The notes: generated by a model not told the origin, from the sequence alone. A DNA stretch of 64,000 bases from Bacteroidales bacterium (GCA_023229505.1 JALNZD010000009.1:29773-93772); one strand, 5' to 3'. Counted from the first letter of the stretch, positions 37,588-47,023 are shown. Numbers and translations: made by a program.

Positions 37588-37764
37588 AATTTTGTCAAAT
37601 GCTTCACAAATAAATTCTTCATCATTTCTTTGGTCCAGCCTTGTCAATGTACATAAAATTTCCTCATCAGAGCTTGAATCCTTTTTGCAAATAATACACA
37701 AGGATGGTTTTTTGATTTCATCAGGATTGATTTCAATTCCATTATCATCATAAAAAGGGCTCAT
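37585..37764 (-). CDS. Small Cys4 protein of 59 residues, coupled to the Cys-cluster gene
   Basis: An intact 59-codon frame with an ATG two bases after the stop of the Cys-cluster gene upstream (TAG TT ATG), so translation is probably coupled. The protein is acidic, starts MSPFYDDNGIEINPDEIKK, and has four Cys at 23, 26, 38 and 53, beginning with SLCIICKKD. The pattern looks like a small metal-binding protein. No function is assigned. The stop codon touches the attC-like site at 37549-37586. Confidence 0.65.
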   Translation of the reverse strand: MSPFYDDNGIEINPDEIKKPSLCIICKKDSSSDEEILCTLTRLDQRNDEEFICEAFDKI

Positions 37765-37766
37765 AA

Positions 37767-38165
37767 CTATCTGAATTTCATCGCAATTTTTAATTCTTCA
37801 AAAACATTAAAAACAATTGGACAAATCATGGAGTACTCGATAATCCCAATTAGTCGAGTTGTGAATCCTCTCTTTTGAAGATGAGGGAAGGATTTACAAT
37901 CATTTGGTCGGCTTTTATAAATTTCACATTTATTGCCATTGAGAAAGATACATGGATTACCTTTTAAAATTATCGGACGCAATTTGCGACAACAATTTCC
38001 ACATTCTAAACAATCTATGTTCTTTTTTACAAATTCATAAATCGGCTTAACAAGTAAATCAATTTCTTTTCCTTCCTGCATTTTTAAATAAGAACGAAAT
38101 CTCCAATTTTTGTCTTCATTCCGTTTGGAAAGTTTTTCAATCAATTCTAAGTCTTTTATAAGCAT
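37767..38165 (-). CDS. YkgJ-type cysteine-cluster protein
   Basis: 132 residues with the Zn/Fe-chelating pattern CLECGNCCRKL (about residues 54-64), then PCIFLNGNKCEIYKSRPNDC (about 72-91), the CxxCxxCC ... C ... C ... YxxRPxxC arrangement of YkgJ/FliB-related proteins. No signal peptide. Members are thought to bind metal; some relatives methylate lysines, but no methyltransferase domain is visible here. It forms a two-gene unit with the coupled 59-residue gene and lies between attC-like sequences, which fits a gene cassette. Confidence 0.8.
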   Translation of the reverse strand: MLIKDLELIEKLSKRNEDKNWRFRSYLKMQEGKEIDLLVKPIYEFVKKNIDCLECGNCCRKLRPIILKGNPCIFLNGNKCEIYKSRPNDCKSFPHLQKRGFTTRLIGIIEYSMICPIVFNVFEELKIAMKFR

Positions 38166-38193
38166 TGATTTCCGATTTTTTACAATTTACTTG

Positions 38194-38215
38194 CAACATC
38201 TGCATAACAACCCTA
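38194..38215 (-). other. Possible cassette boundary (half-site)
   Basis: On the minus strand GGGTTGTTATGCAG matches the end of the site at 37572 (CGTTGTATGCAG) with one inserted base. On the plus strand it ends in ACAACCCTA (38207-38215), repeated exactly at 36691-36699 where the helicase fragment ends. Confidence 0.35.
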
Positions 38216-38322
38216 GTAATATGATCCTCCCAAACCTGGTAATGTAAATGTACCTGTTTCCCCTCCCAAATATAAACAATAAATCACCTTAAATTAAATA
38301 CGAATTTCAGGTTTCAAATTTC

Positions 38323-38380
38323 AAAAATCCCCCGGCTAAAATAGTTTTTCGGAACCCACATTACATTTGGGGGGATTTTT
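38323..38380. repeat. Inverted repeat upstream of the third C25 gene
   Basis: AAAAATCCCCC (38323-38333) is exactly inverted as GGGGGATTTTT (38370-38380). The hairpin ends 43 bp before the -7 element. It could terminate readthrough from the island on either strand. A short degenerate ATTTCAA heptamer run precedes it at 38304-38324. Confidence 0.6.
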
Positions 38381-38422
38381 CTGATTAAGAAAGAATTAAC
38401 ACCTTTAAAGAGGATATTTGCT

Positions 38423-38430
38423 TAACTTTG
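38423..38430 (+). promoter_or_regulatory. -7 element TAACTTTG
   Basis: Exact TAnnTTTG match 26 bp before the ATG at 38456. Confidence 0.65.
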
Positions 38431-38455
38431 TCCTTCTACTTTAATGCATTAACTT

Positions 38456-41400
38456 ATGAAAAATTTTACTACGCTTCTTATTTCTTTGTTTATTGTTTTT
38501 CAATCTTTTGCAACTGACTGGACCGGCATTCGGTCGGAACAGCCCAAACCTGGACAAAAACAACTTATTTCTTCCAACATCGATCAAAGTATTATCCGTT
38601 TTTCATTGGACGGGTTTCTCAAATCTGAAGTGAATACCCCAATGGGACAGGCCATGGTTATAGGCCTGGAAGGAGCAACCCAGCTCCTTCAGAAAGGGGC
38701 GCCTGACCTTCCGAAAATGACCGCTTCTGTTATCATCCCCGACTTAGCCGGGATGCAAATCGAAGTTCTGGATGCGGCTTACCGTGATTTTGAAAATATC
38801 CTGGTTGCCCCTTCAAAAGGTAACCTGACCCGTGATATCGACCCTTCTACAATACATTATGAATTCGGCAAAGAATACACGACAGATGCCTTTTTCCCAG
38901 GAAACATAGCAGGTTTAAGGGAGCCTTATATCGTTAGGGATTATCGCGGGCAAACGGTTATCGTTTATCCTTTCCAGTATAACCCGGTTTCAAGGACGCT
39001 GCGAGTTTACACCGATATAACCGTGAAAATCAGCCGGATTAACGATCTGGGACAAAATTCGCTTGTCCGCATTGTACCCTTTGAGGATGTCGATGGCCAG
39101 TTTGACCAGATCTATCAGCGCCATTTCCTGAACCCTGTCGACAATGATTCAAGGTATACGCCGGTGCCGGAATTCGGGAATATGCTGATCATCTCCTTTG
39201 GCGCATTCATGGATGCCATGCAGCCGTTTGTGGACTGGAAAAAACAGGAAGGTTACCCGGTTGAGATCGTGGATGTGGGAACCATCGGAAATTCTACCGC
39301 TATTAAAAGCTTTATTGCCAATTATTATAATACTAAAGGATTGACCTTTGTGCTGCTGGTCGGCGATGCAGCGCAGGTACCGACTTCTTCGACCTCTGCC
39401 GGCGATTCTGATAACAATTACGCCTACATCGTTGGAAACGACCATTATCCCGACCTCTTTGTCGGCAGGTTTTCCGCGGAAAATATTGCCCAGGTGGAGA
39501 CCCAGGTGCAACGTACGCTGGATTATGAGCGGAATCCGGTTATCAGCACTGACTGGTTTTCAATTTCCACGGGCATTGGCTCTGACCAGGGCCCGGGTGA
39601 TGACAATGAGTTTGACTACCAGCACATCCGCAATATCCAGAATAATAAGCTGATCCCTTTCACCTACACTTATGCCAACGAATTATTTGACGGCAGCCAG
39701 GGCGGAAATGATGAAGGCGGAAATCCGACACCGTCGACAGTTGCAACAGCGGTCAATGCAGGTACCGGCATCATTAATTACACAGGCCATGGCAGTGATA
39801 TTTCATGGGGAACTACCGGCTTTTCCGTCAGCGATGTCAATAACCTTGTCAACGATAATCTTCTTCCTTTCATTTGGTCGGTAGCTTGTGTCAATGGGAA
39901 TTTTGTGAACGGGACCTGTTTTGCCGAAGCCTGGCTCAGGGCGACGCATAACGGGCAACCTACCGGCGCCGTGGCTTTCCTGGGTGCCACCATCAACCAG
40001 TCATGGGACCCGCCGATGGTTGGACAGGATGAAATGAATGATATCATGGTTGAAACATACCCCGGAAACATCAACCGGACTTTCGGGGCACTGTCTATGC
40101 ATGGTTGCATGCAGATGAACGATGAATTTGGCAGCGGTGGTAATGAAATGACCGACACCTGGGTTTGCTTTGGCGATCCCAGCGTGATGGTCCGCACAAC
40201 CATGCCGGAAAACCTCACTGCAACACACGACCCGGTGCTCTTCATCGGGGCCACCCAGCTTACTGTAATCTGCGACGCTGAAGGAGCCCGCATTACATTG
40301 AGTATGGACGGTGCCAAATTAAGCACTGCTGTGATCCAGGGAGGTTCAGCTATCCTTGAGTTTGCCCAGTTGAATGACATCGGCACGGCTACACTCACCA
40401 TTACAACTTTCAACCATATCCCCTATATTGCAGATATTGATGTAATTCCGGCCAACGGGCCCTACGTTGTTATGGATTCCTATGACATCGCCGATGTTGA
40501 GGGTAACAATAACGGCCTGCCCGATTACAATGAGTCTATTGACCTTTCGGTGGGATTAGAAAATGTGGGTATTGTAGATGCAAACAATGTGATGGTTACT
40601 CTTACCTGTTCTGATCCGTATATTATTATCACCGATTATAGCGAGCTTTACCCTGTCATACCGGCCGGCCAGACCATCTCGGTTGAAAATGGTTTTGCCT
40701 TTTCGATCGCAAGCGATGTGCCTGACCAGCATCCCGTTACTTTTAACCTTAGTGCCAGTAATGGCGCCAATACCTGGGAGAGTGTGTTTATCATTAAAGT
40801 AAATGCGCCAATCCTGCATATTAATTATATCACTATCAACGATACTGAAGTGGGTAACGGCGACGGCGAACTGGATCCAGGCGAAAGGGCAGACCTGACA
40901 ATCGATTACAGCAACACCGGGCATGCTACTGCTTACGATGTCGGTGTTTACCTCGAAGGACAGTCAGGATTCGTCGAACTGACCGATCCCCTGCAGAACT
41001 TTTCTTCCATCGGGTTCTTCGGTGTTTTCAATAAAACTTATGCCGTTATCGTGGATGAACTGGCTCCCGAAGGAATTAAGGTCGATTTCGTCAATGAACT
41101 GACTATGGGAGATCTCTTGCAGGACAAGGTTTTCCCATTGAAAATCAGTGCAAATGTCGAAGATTTTGAAACGGGCGATTTCTCCAAGTTCAACTGGCAA
41201 TCTGGCGGGAATTTACCGTGGCAGATCGTTAACCTCTATCCTTATGAAGGTTATTACAGCGTTCGTTCCGGTGCCATTACGCATAACCAGACCTCCGAAA
41301 TCTCTTTAACTTATAACGTGATGACTGCCGACAGCATTGTCTTCTACCGCAAGGTCTCTTCAGAGTCGTCTGATCTCCTGAAATTTTACATTAATAACCA

Positions 41401-42382
41401 GTTGATCGAAGATTGGTCGGGGACTACCGGTGGATGGAAGCGTGAAGCTTTTGCTGTTGGTGCCGGCAACAAAACTTTTAAATGGGTTTATGAGAAAAAC
41501 TCTTTGGGCAGCACAGGATCCGACTGCGCCTGGCTGGATTATATCGTATTGCCCTCACCTATGGTTTTAACCATCTGGGCAGGGCCTGATGATGATGTTT
41601 GCACCGGGGAATCCTATCAGTTGGACGAGTCTTATGGAACCGATTATAACCAGGTTCAATGGACCAGTTCCGGCACAGGTAATTTCGATGACAACACGAA
41701 CATGCACCCACTGTACAATCCCAGCAGCGATGACATTAACAGCGGTGAAGTCATGCTGACCCTTACACTTTGGGATGACACAGAAAACATGGTAGCTGAT
41801 GAGATGCTTCTCGGGTTTACAGATGTCCCTGCAGTGCCCGATATTCCGCAGGGGCCTGATTATGTTGATTTAGCTTTAATCCAGATCTCGGAATATTCAG
41901 TCAATCTGCTGGAAGAATCGGAAAATTATAACTGGTACCTCGAACCGGCCGGCGCCGGGATGGTCATTGCCGACCAGAACAATGCAACCGTTAGCTGGGA
42001 CAGTACTTTTATGGGAACTGCATACATTTCCGTGGCCGGGACTAATGAATGCGGCGAAGGTGGCCTTTCAGAAGCCTTTGAAGTTACTGTGGATAATTCC
42101 CTCGTAAGTATCAATACACCCAACGCAGTAAATCCGGGTCTTGTCATCTATCCAAATCCATCATCCGGTGTGATTAACCTGGATGTAAGCGGGCCTCATG
42201 CTGACAACATGAAGATAGGCATATACAACCTTCTTGGTTCTTCGGTGTTGATCCGCGATGGAATTCACATGGGAGACCGGCAGGTACTTACCCTTGATTT
42301 ATCAAGCTTACCAAATGGAATTTACATTTTAACCTTAATTGGAGATAATTACAGCCAGACCCGGAAGCTGATCATCCAATAG
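38456..42382 (+). CDS. Gingipain-like C25 peptidase with CARDB-like domains, T9SS-sorted
   Basis: Secreted protein of 1308 residues; signal peptide MKNFTTLLISLFIVFQSFA. A propeptide region (to about 235) precedes the C25 domain with FVLLVGDAAQVPT (about 300), His445 in YTGHGSDISWG and Cys478 in SVACVNGNF as dyad candidates. A C25 C-terminal Ig-like domain follows, then two CARDB-like segments with GNNNGLPDYNES and GNGDGELDPGER loops. Later parts are a beta-sandwich (VEDFETGDFSKFNW), Ig-like repeats and the T9SS domain (IYPNPSSGVINL, ending KLIIQ). Its layout matches the gene at 28147, so the two are paralogues now separated by the island at 34282-38215. Confidence 0.88.
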   Translation: MKNFTTLLISLFIVFQSFATDWTGIRSEQPKPGQKQLISSNIDQSIIRFSLDGFLKSEVNTPMGQAMVIGLEGATQLLQKGAPDLPKMTASVIIPDLAGMQIEVLDAAYRDFENILVAPSKGNLTRDIDPSTIHYEFGKEYTTDAFFPGNIAGLREPYIVRDYRGQTVIVYPFQYNPVSRTLRVYTDITVKISRINDLGQNSLVRIVPFEDVDGQFDQIYQRHFLNPVDNDSRYTPVPEFGNMLIISFGAFMDAMQPFVDWKKQEGYPVEIVDVGTIGNSTAIKSFIANYYNTKGLTFVLLVGDAAQVPTSSTSAGDSDNNYAYIVGNDHYPDLFVGRFSAENIAQVETQVQRTLDYERNPVISTDWFSISTGIGSDQGPGDDNEFDYQHIRNIQNNKLIPFTYTYANELFDGSQGGNDEGGNPTPSTVATAVNAGTGIINYTGHGSDISWGTTGFSVSDVNNLVNDNLLPFIWSVACVNGNFVNGTCFAEAWLRATHNGQPTGAVAFLGATINQSWDPPMVGQDEMNDIMVETYPGNINRTFGALSMHGCMQMNDEFGSGGNEMTDTWVCFGDPSVMVRTTMPENLTATHDPVLFIGATQLTVICDAEGARITLSMDGAKLSTAVIQGGSAILEFAQLNDIGTATLTITTFNHIPYIADIDVIPANGPYVVMDSYDIADVEGNNNGLPDYNESIDLSVGLENVGIVDANNVMVTLTCSDPYIIITDYSELYPVIPAGQTISVENGFAFSIASDVPDQHPVTFNLSASNGANTWESVFIIKVNAPILHINYITINDTEVGNGDGELDPGERADLTIDYSNTGHATAYDVGVYLEGQSGFVELTDPLQNFSSIGFFGVFNKTYAVIVDELAPEGIKVDFVNELTMGDLLQDKVFPLKISANVEDFETGDFSKFNWQSGGNLPWQIVNLYPYEGYYSVRSGAITHNQTSEISLTYNVMTADSIVFYRKVSSESSDLLKFYINNQLIEDWSGTTGGWKREAFAVGAGNKTFKWVYEKNSLGSTGSDCAWLDYIVLPSPMVLTIWAGPDDDVCTGESYQLDESYGTDYNQVQWTSSGTGNFDDNTNMHPLYNPSSDDINSGEVMLTLTLWDDTENMVADEMLLGFTDVPAVPDIPQGPDYVDLALIQISEYSVNLLEESENYNWYLEPAGAGMVIADQNNATVSWDSTFMGTAYISVAGTNECGEGGLSEAFEVTVDNSLVSINTPNAVNPGLVIYPNPSSGVINLDVSGPHADNMKIGIYNLLGSSVLIRDGIHMGDRQVLTLDLSSLPNGIYILTLIGDNYSQTRKLIIQ

Positions 42383-42385
42383 AAG

Positions 42386-44185
42386 ATGCTCAGATTATCA
42401 AATATATTATGCTTTCTTTTAATTTGTATTTTCCCTTCGCTGGGACAAGTCAAAGTTATTGATGCTTCCAGGCTTACGGATAAATATCCATACCGGTTTT
42501 ACCCTGATGTAGAAGGAAAAGTAGTTATTGATGAAGGATATTTTAATTACTTATCCTCAGAAGAAAATAAAGACGACATAACCGTTTTCCCGCAATGGCC
42601 GGTTGCCAGGGCCGGGAGCAACGAAAGAGGCGGGGTTTATGGAAATCTCGACGATGATCCCGAACTGGAACTGGTTTACCCGGTTGGTGCAGCATTATAT
42701 GCTTTCAATATTGACGCATCCAATGTCACTGGCTGGCCACAGATACTGGATTATCCTACCGACGGGGCTCCGGCTTTCGGCGATATTGACGGGGATGGCG
42801 TTGGCGAAATTGTCGTGTCTACTCACGAGATTGCAACTTTTTCCTCTGGCACCATCTATGCCTTTGAGATTAATGGCACGAATGTTTCAGGATTTCCGGT
42901 CACCACGGTAGGTGGTGGGGTCCGGACACCTGTCCTGGCCGATCTTGATGGGGATGACGCCCTGGAGATCATCATTGCGGTAAGGGACTGGCCCGAAGGG
43001 TTCATCTATGTTTACCGCGGTGACGGGACAGTTTTTCCCGACTGGCCGCAACGGATGGATTATGTCCCTGGTTCAACTGTCGCTGTGGGTGATATCAACG
43101 GTGATGAAATCCCCGAGATCATCGCCGAGTCATATTACAGCCTGCATGCTTTTAAAACAGATGGCACCCTGCTGCCAGGATTCCCCTATTTACCGGACAC
43201 AACAGGCACCAGGGTGTTTTCCTACTCCACCCCTGTCCTGGCAGACCTGGATGGAGATGGTAACCGGGAGATCGTCTGCGGCGATCACTCTATCACGGAT
43301 GGCACCGGCGCGGTCCATGTGGTGAAAAATGATGGCACCTCATTGGAAGCCTGGCCCAAATTAACCGGTAGCTGGATCTACGGACCTCCATCTATCGGTG
43401 ATATCAATGACGACGGCTCTCTCGACATTGCAGTGGGGGACCAGACGCTGTCGGCTACACCGGTGAATAAAGTCTATGCCTGGACCGCCATAACCGGGAA
43501 TCCCCTGCCAGGTTTTCCCATCACTGATATTTTTGCCGTAAACAGCCAGATCATCCTGGCAGATATCGATGGGGATCATGAGATCGAACTGATGTTCGAC
43601 GATAATACTTCAGACGGAAAATACCCAGGTTATAACCATGATGGGACTATAATGGAAGGTTGGCCACTTATTGTCAATGGCAGCACTTTCTTTATTAATC
43701 CTCTCGTTGCCAATATTAACCGTGATGGAATTATGGCAATTTCCGGCGGAGGAACCGACCAGGGAAGCGGCAACACCAATCTTTACCTATGGAATGCCAA
43801 TGTCGAATATAACGCTGATCTGGCTGTTTTGCCAATTCTTCAATATAATACACGCCATAACGGGGTTTTTGGAGATTACCTGATGGTGGGGACGCCGGAA
43901 GTCCCTGGAAAGGTAAAAGAAGGATGGAAAATCTTCCCCAATCCTGCAACAAACAGCATTACACTTAATCCACCTGATTTCGGAGGAAATTCAAGCCTTC
44001 CTGAATACCTGCAGATTGGAATTTATTCTTCTTCAGGAATAAAAATATGCAGTCAAAAATACAGCATGGCAGGCGGAGGATTACATTTCGACCTGACCGG
44101 ATATCCTTCGGGTATCTATTGGCTTATCATCAAAAGCGATTCCCGGTTTGAAGAACTGTTTAAGTTCCTCATCATCTCCCGGTAG
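42386..44185 (+). CDS. FG-GAP/VCBS-repeat protein, T9SS-sorted
   Basis: Secreted protein of 599 residues starting three bases after the C25 gene stop, so co-transcribed with it. Signal peptide about 1-20 (ICIFPSLGQ). Repeated FG-GAP-type calcium-loop strands such as FGDIDGDGVGEIVVS, LADLDGDDALEIIIA, VGDINGDEIPEIIAE and LADLDGDGNREIVCG predict a seven-bladed integrin-like propeller (about 60-490). The T9SS type A domain begins IFPNPATNSITL (near 512) and ends KFLIISR. A surface adhesin or partner of the peptidase is possible; no catalytic motif is visible. Confidence 0.82.
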   Translation: MLRLSNILCFLLICIFPSLGQVKVIDASRLTDKYPYRFYPDVEGKVVIDEGYFNYLSSEENKDDITVFPQWPVARAGSNERGGVYGNLDDDPELELVYPVGAALYAFNIDASNVTGWPQILDYPTDGAPAFGDIDGDGVGEIVVSTHEIATFSSGTIYAFEINGTNVSGFPVTTVGGGVRTPVLADLDGDDALEIIIAVRDWPEGFIYVYRGDGTVFPDWPQRMDYVPGSTVAVGDINGDEIPEIIAESYYSLHAFKTDGTLLPGFPYLPDTTGTRVFSYSTPVLADLDGDGNREIVCGDHSITDGTGAVHVVKNDGTSLEAWPKLTGSWIYGPPSIGDINDDGSLDIAVGDQTLSATPVNKVYAWTAITGNPLPGFPITDIFAVNSQIILADIDGDHEIELMFDDNTSDGKYPGYNHDGTIMEGWPLIVNGSTFFINPLVANINRDGIMAISGGGTDQGSGNTNLYLWNANVEYNADLAVLPILQYNTRHNGVFGDYLMVGTPEVPGKVKEGWKIFPNPATNSITLNPPDFGGNSSLPEYLQIGIYSSSGIKICSQKYSMAGGGLHFDLTGYPSGIYWLIIKSDSRFEELFKFLIISR

Positions 44186-44189
44186 GATT

Positions 44190-45521
44190 TTACGGAAGCG
44201 TAACCCCGGGATAATCGCTCACGATTACCTGCGGGATTTTTGCACCAAAGGTTGTATTGATCGCATCAATGAAATAATAAGCAATTACTGCACTTCCCAC
44301 CGGTGTGGGATTAAGACCGTCTGTAGAATAGAAATTGCCGGTAGCGAAGCCGGGGCTGATCTTGACATTATCGAAAACCAGTCCTCCGTTGACATCTTTC
44401 ATGATCTTATTCATATCCACAAGCGCAATATCTTTTCCGCTGATCAGTTGGTCTATCTGCACATTATAATTATCAACAGCCTGCTTTATACTGGCGATTT
44501 CCGTTTCATCCAGGATGTAAGATGAAGGAACCGGTTTCTGGCTGCCCCATCCTGCACATTTCAGAGAATCCTGGGGCATGGAGAGAAGAACGAACTCAGT
44601 ACTTTTAATCTGACGCATTCCCCAGGGCAATGAAGCATCCTGGATCACAATCGGGTTTTGACCGGGGATAAAATGCAGGGTATCGCTCGATCCAAGGCTT
44701 TTTATTAGCTGATTCAAGCCGGCATAGGCTCCATTCAGCAAATCTGCGGTTGCCTGGTCAATTGCCAGCACATTATATGGGATAGTATGGAAGAAAGCCG
44801 CATCGGTGATATCCGGCACATTGGCAACAGCGCCTTTAGCACCGTTTGCTGTCAGCACATCCAGAGTCGCCTGGATGGAGCCGGTAAAAATTTCCACCGT
44901 AGTGATCGGATCAACACCGCCACTTATGGCATTGGAAAGGACATCGTAACTCCCCAGCCAAAGGGTGAAAAATGTGGCATTGACAGCAGGTATCTCTCCA
45001 ATAATAGTAGATCCGGCAGATGAGGCAAACCTTCCATAATACGGATGTAATGTTGCCATACCAACCACTCCCATGTAAAAGCTTTTCAATCCGGGCAGGC
45101 CAATATTATTGTAAGGGCCATTGGCGGCAATTGAAGCGAAATTCGCCATGTCAACCTGCACATCGGCATAACCTGGCAAAAGAGAGATAGCGCCTTTGCA
45201 ATCCTCGCGGAATCCCATTTCCAATTTAGGTTCGGGCACACCGGTCGATAGTCCGAAGCCGTATTCGTCAACCATCAGTGGTTGTTTGAATGAGCCACCG
45301 CCGACAAAACTGAACTGCCCGGCAAGGATGTTCGGGTAGGAATTTTCTTGTCCTGATATATAAAGCGAGCCATCTGCAAATCCTGCAGTCCATGAATCAC
45401 CAACCGCAATATAACGGCTGAAATCGGCATTTCCTTTGGAAGGGGAGAACTCATCAATATTGGGCTTGCATGATGCAAGCAATATTAAAGGTATGATATA
45501 AAGCAAATTTCTTTTTTTCAT
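44190..45521 (-). CDS. SGNH/GDSL-hydrolase-family lipoprotein
   Basis: 443-residue lipoprotein (lipobox LLASC, Cys at about 18). The GDSL block I is YIAVGDSWTAGFADG with the candidate nucleophile Ser at about 43. Block III is seen as LWLGSYDVL (about 175), where the usual GxND Asn is replaced by Ser-Tyr-Asp, and a block V His could not be placed with certainty. Likely an esterase or lipase at the cell surface. It lies 18 bp downstream of the FadL-type porin, a common Bacteroidota pair suggesting lipid hydrolysis followed by fatty-acid uptake. The substrate is unknown. Confidence 0.78.
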   Translation of the reverse strand: MKKRNLLYIIPLILLASCKPNIDEFSPSKGNADFSRYIAVGDSWTAGFADGSLYISGQENSYPNILAGQFSFVGGGSFKQPLMVDEYGFGLSTGVPEPKLEMGFREDCKGAISLLPGYADVQVDMANFASIAANGPYNNIGLPGLKSFYMGVVGMATLHPYYGRFASSAGSTIIGEIPAVNATFFTLWLGSYDVLSNAISGGVDPITTVEIFTGSIQATLDVLTANGAKGAVANVPDITDAAFFHTIPYNVLAIDQATADLLNGAYAGLNQLIKSLGSSDTLHFIPGQNPIVIQDASLPWGMRQIKSTEFVLLSMPQDSLKCAGWGSQKPVPSSYILDETEIASIKQAVDNYNVQIDQLISGKDIALVDMNKIMKDVNGGLVFDNVKISPGFATGNFYSTDGLNPTPVGSAVIAYYFIDAINTTFGAKIPQVIVSDYPGVTLP

Positions 45522-45539
45522 CTTGATGAATGTTAAAAG

Positions 45540-46754
45540 TTAAAAGCGATAGCTGAGCCCTATCCCGGGAATGAAAGTCATGGTCTTGTAGGTACCTCCG
45601 AAATTATCGGGTTCATAGGTCTTATCGGCTTGCAGCCCGTGCAGCTCAAGATACGACAGGTCGATTTCAAGTCCTTTCACCGGTGTAATGGTTGCACCGA
45701 GTGTGAAAGCGATGGTGTTCAGGGTTACTGTTTCCGGGGTGAAATATTTCTCGTTCGCCGGAGAGGGGTCATAATAAACTCCTGCCCTGAATGTGAATAT
45801 GTCGTTCAGCTTGTACTGGCCACCCAGGCGGGTGATCCAGCTGTTCTTGTATTCCCTGGGATTTTGTGTGTTCAGTAAATCGCCACTCTGTTCAAATTCA
45901 AAATCCAGGGATTTGTAGGTATTCCACATGACCCAGTTCACTTCTGCCGCAAGTAGAAACTTATCATTGATCTGATAGGCAAGGCCGAAGTCAAGGTTTG
46001 CCGGCAGAGGCAGTTCAGCGTTGAATTTGTTGGTTGCAGGAACAGATGTCGAAAGGGCTGATGGAACCGTAAAAGTCGCATCTCCGCCTTCAAGCTTCAT
46101 CATGATCTGCGAACGGTAATCGATCCCGATGCTTAGCTTTTCTATAGGTTTGTAGAAAACCCCGGCATTGAAGCCAAAATTGGTGGCTTTGCCTTTGAGA
46201 TTAGCTTTCGAAGTTTCGCTGTAAGGCAATGCCTTGTTCAGCTCGACATTGCCGATAGCATAGACAAAACCTGCGCCTATACCGAATTTTCCCTTGTACT
46301 GGTAAGCAACTGTCGGCTGGATATAGATCGCACTGATTTTAACATCCCGGATCAGGTAACGTCCTGCCCAGTCTTCATTCCATTTGGCGGAGCTTCCAAA
46401 TGGTGTATAAACGCCAATACCCACCGCTATCTTGTCCTTGATCTTGATTGAAAAATAACCGAAAAACGGTGTCCCGAGCGGGTTTTCCGTGCGCGCCTGG
46501 TAATTAGTGGCTTCTTTCTGAAAGATGTGGTTGCTTATGATGCCGCTGGCCCCGACTGAAATACTGTATTTCCCGTCATAAAGGGCCAGGGATCCCGGAT
46601 TATAGAAGATAGAGCTGGCATCAAAAGCAAACGGCGTTCCGATGAGCCCGATGCCCGTCTGCTTATGTCCCTGCAAACGGACCTGGTAACCCCCACCGAG
46701 AAGGGTAACCGAACATAGGCAGAACATGAGGAATAGGAATAATTTGTTCTTCAT
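45540..46754 (-). CDS. OmpP1/FadL-family outer-membrane transporter
   Basis: 404-residue outer-membrane barrel for hydrophobic compounds. A signal peptide (ending LLGGG) is followed by the FadL-type N-terminal hatch: YQVRLQGHKQTGIGLIGTP, then ASSIFYNPGSLALYDGKY, containing the conserved NPA/NPG motif. The C-terminus IPGIGLSYRF ends in Phe as expected for barrel assembly. First gene of the operon with the GDSL lipoprotein, with its own -7 element at 46806-46813. Confidence 0.88.
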   Translation of the reverse strand: MKNKLFLFLMFCLCSVTLLGGGYQVRLQGHKQTGIGLIGTPFAFDASSIFYNPGSLALYDGKYSISVGASGIISNHIFQKEATNYQARTENPLGTPFFGYFSIKIKDKIAVGIGVYTPFGSSAKWNEDWAGRYLIRDVKISAIYIQPTVAYQYKGKFGIGAGFVYAIGNVELNKALPYSETSKANLKGKATNFGFNAGVFYKPIEKLSIGIDYRSQIMMKLEGGDATFTVPSALSTSVPATNKFNAELPLPANLDFGLAYQINDKFLLAAEVNWVMWNTYKSLDFEFEQSGDLLNTQNPREYKNSWITRLGGQYKLNDIFTFRAGVYYDPSPANEKYFTPETVTLNTIAFTLGATITPVKGLEIDLSYLELHGLQADKTYEPDNFGGTYKTMTFIPGIGLSYRF

Positions 46755-46805
46755 AGGTAGGTTTTTAAGTTTGAAATGGGGTGCAAGTTAAATATTAATT
46801 CGTTG

Positions 46806-46813
46806 CAAAAATA
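46806..46813 (-). promoter_or_regulatory. -7 element TATTTTTG for the fadL-GDSL operon
   Basis: Exact TAnnTTTG match on the minus strand, 51 bp before the ATG at 46754. Confidence 0.6.
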
Positions 46814-46827
46814 TATAGGGAAATTAT

Positions 46828-47023
46828 AGTTGGGCAGATGGACAGTTGGCAGTTGGACAGACAATAATCAATGACCCTTCATTGTAGAGAGGGTGTATCA
46901 AAAGTCCGTTCATTTCCTTTTCAGATTGATATTTCAGGGCTTACGAACGGGATGTATATTGTGCGGTTGATATTTGATAATGGCGAAACCGCTTCAGAGA
47001 AGTTTTTAAAAATTTCGAAATAA
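46828..47023 (+). pseudogene. Decayed T9SS sorting-domain fragment
   Basis: No start codon, but the frame ending at the TAA 47021-47023 reads FPFQIDISGLTNGMYIVRL and then SEKFLKISK, clearly like the tail of the gene at 47159 (FPFLLDISDLQPGMYILRA, SAKFLKISL). Upstream, another frame gives IINDPSL with a stop, matching VITDLFG of that gene after a frameshift. It begins with a GGCAGTT-type array (46828-46864), also at the matching place. Thus a remnant of a duplicated gene. Confidence 0.75.

Noticed and set aside
39778..40413. A 211-codon minus-strand frame opposite the third C25 gene
   Set aside because: Antisense shadow of the C25 catalytic region; the plus-strand frame carries the His/Cys motifs.
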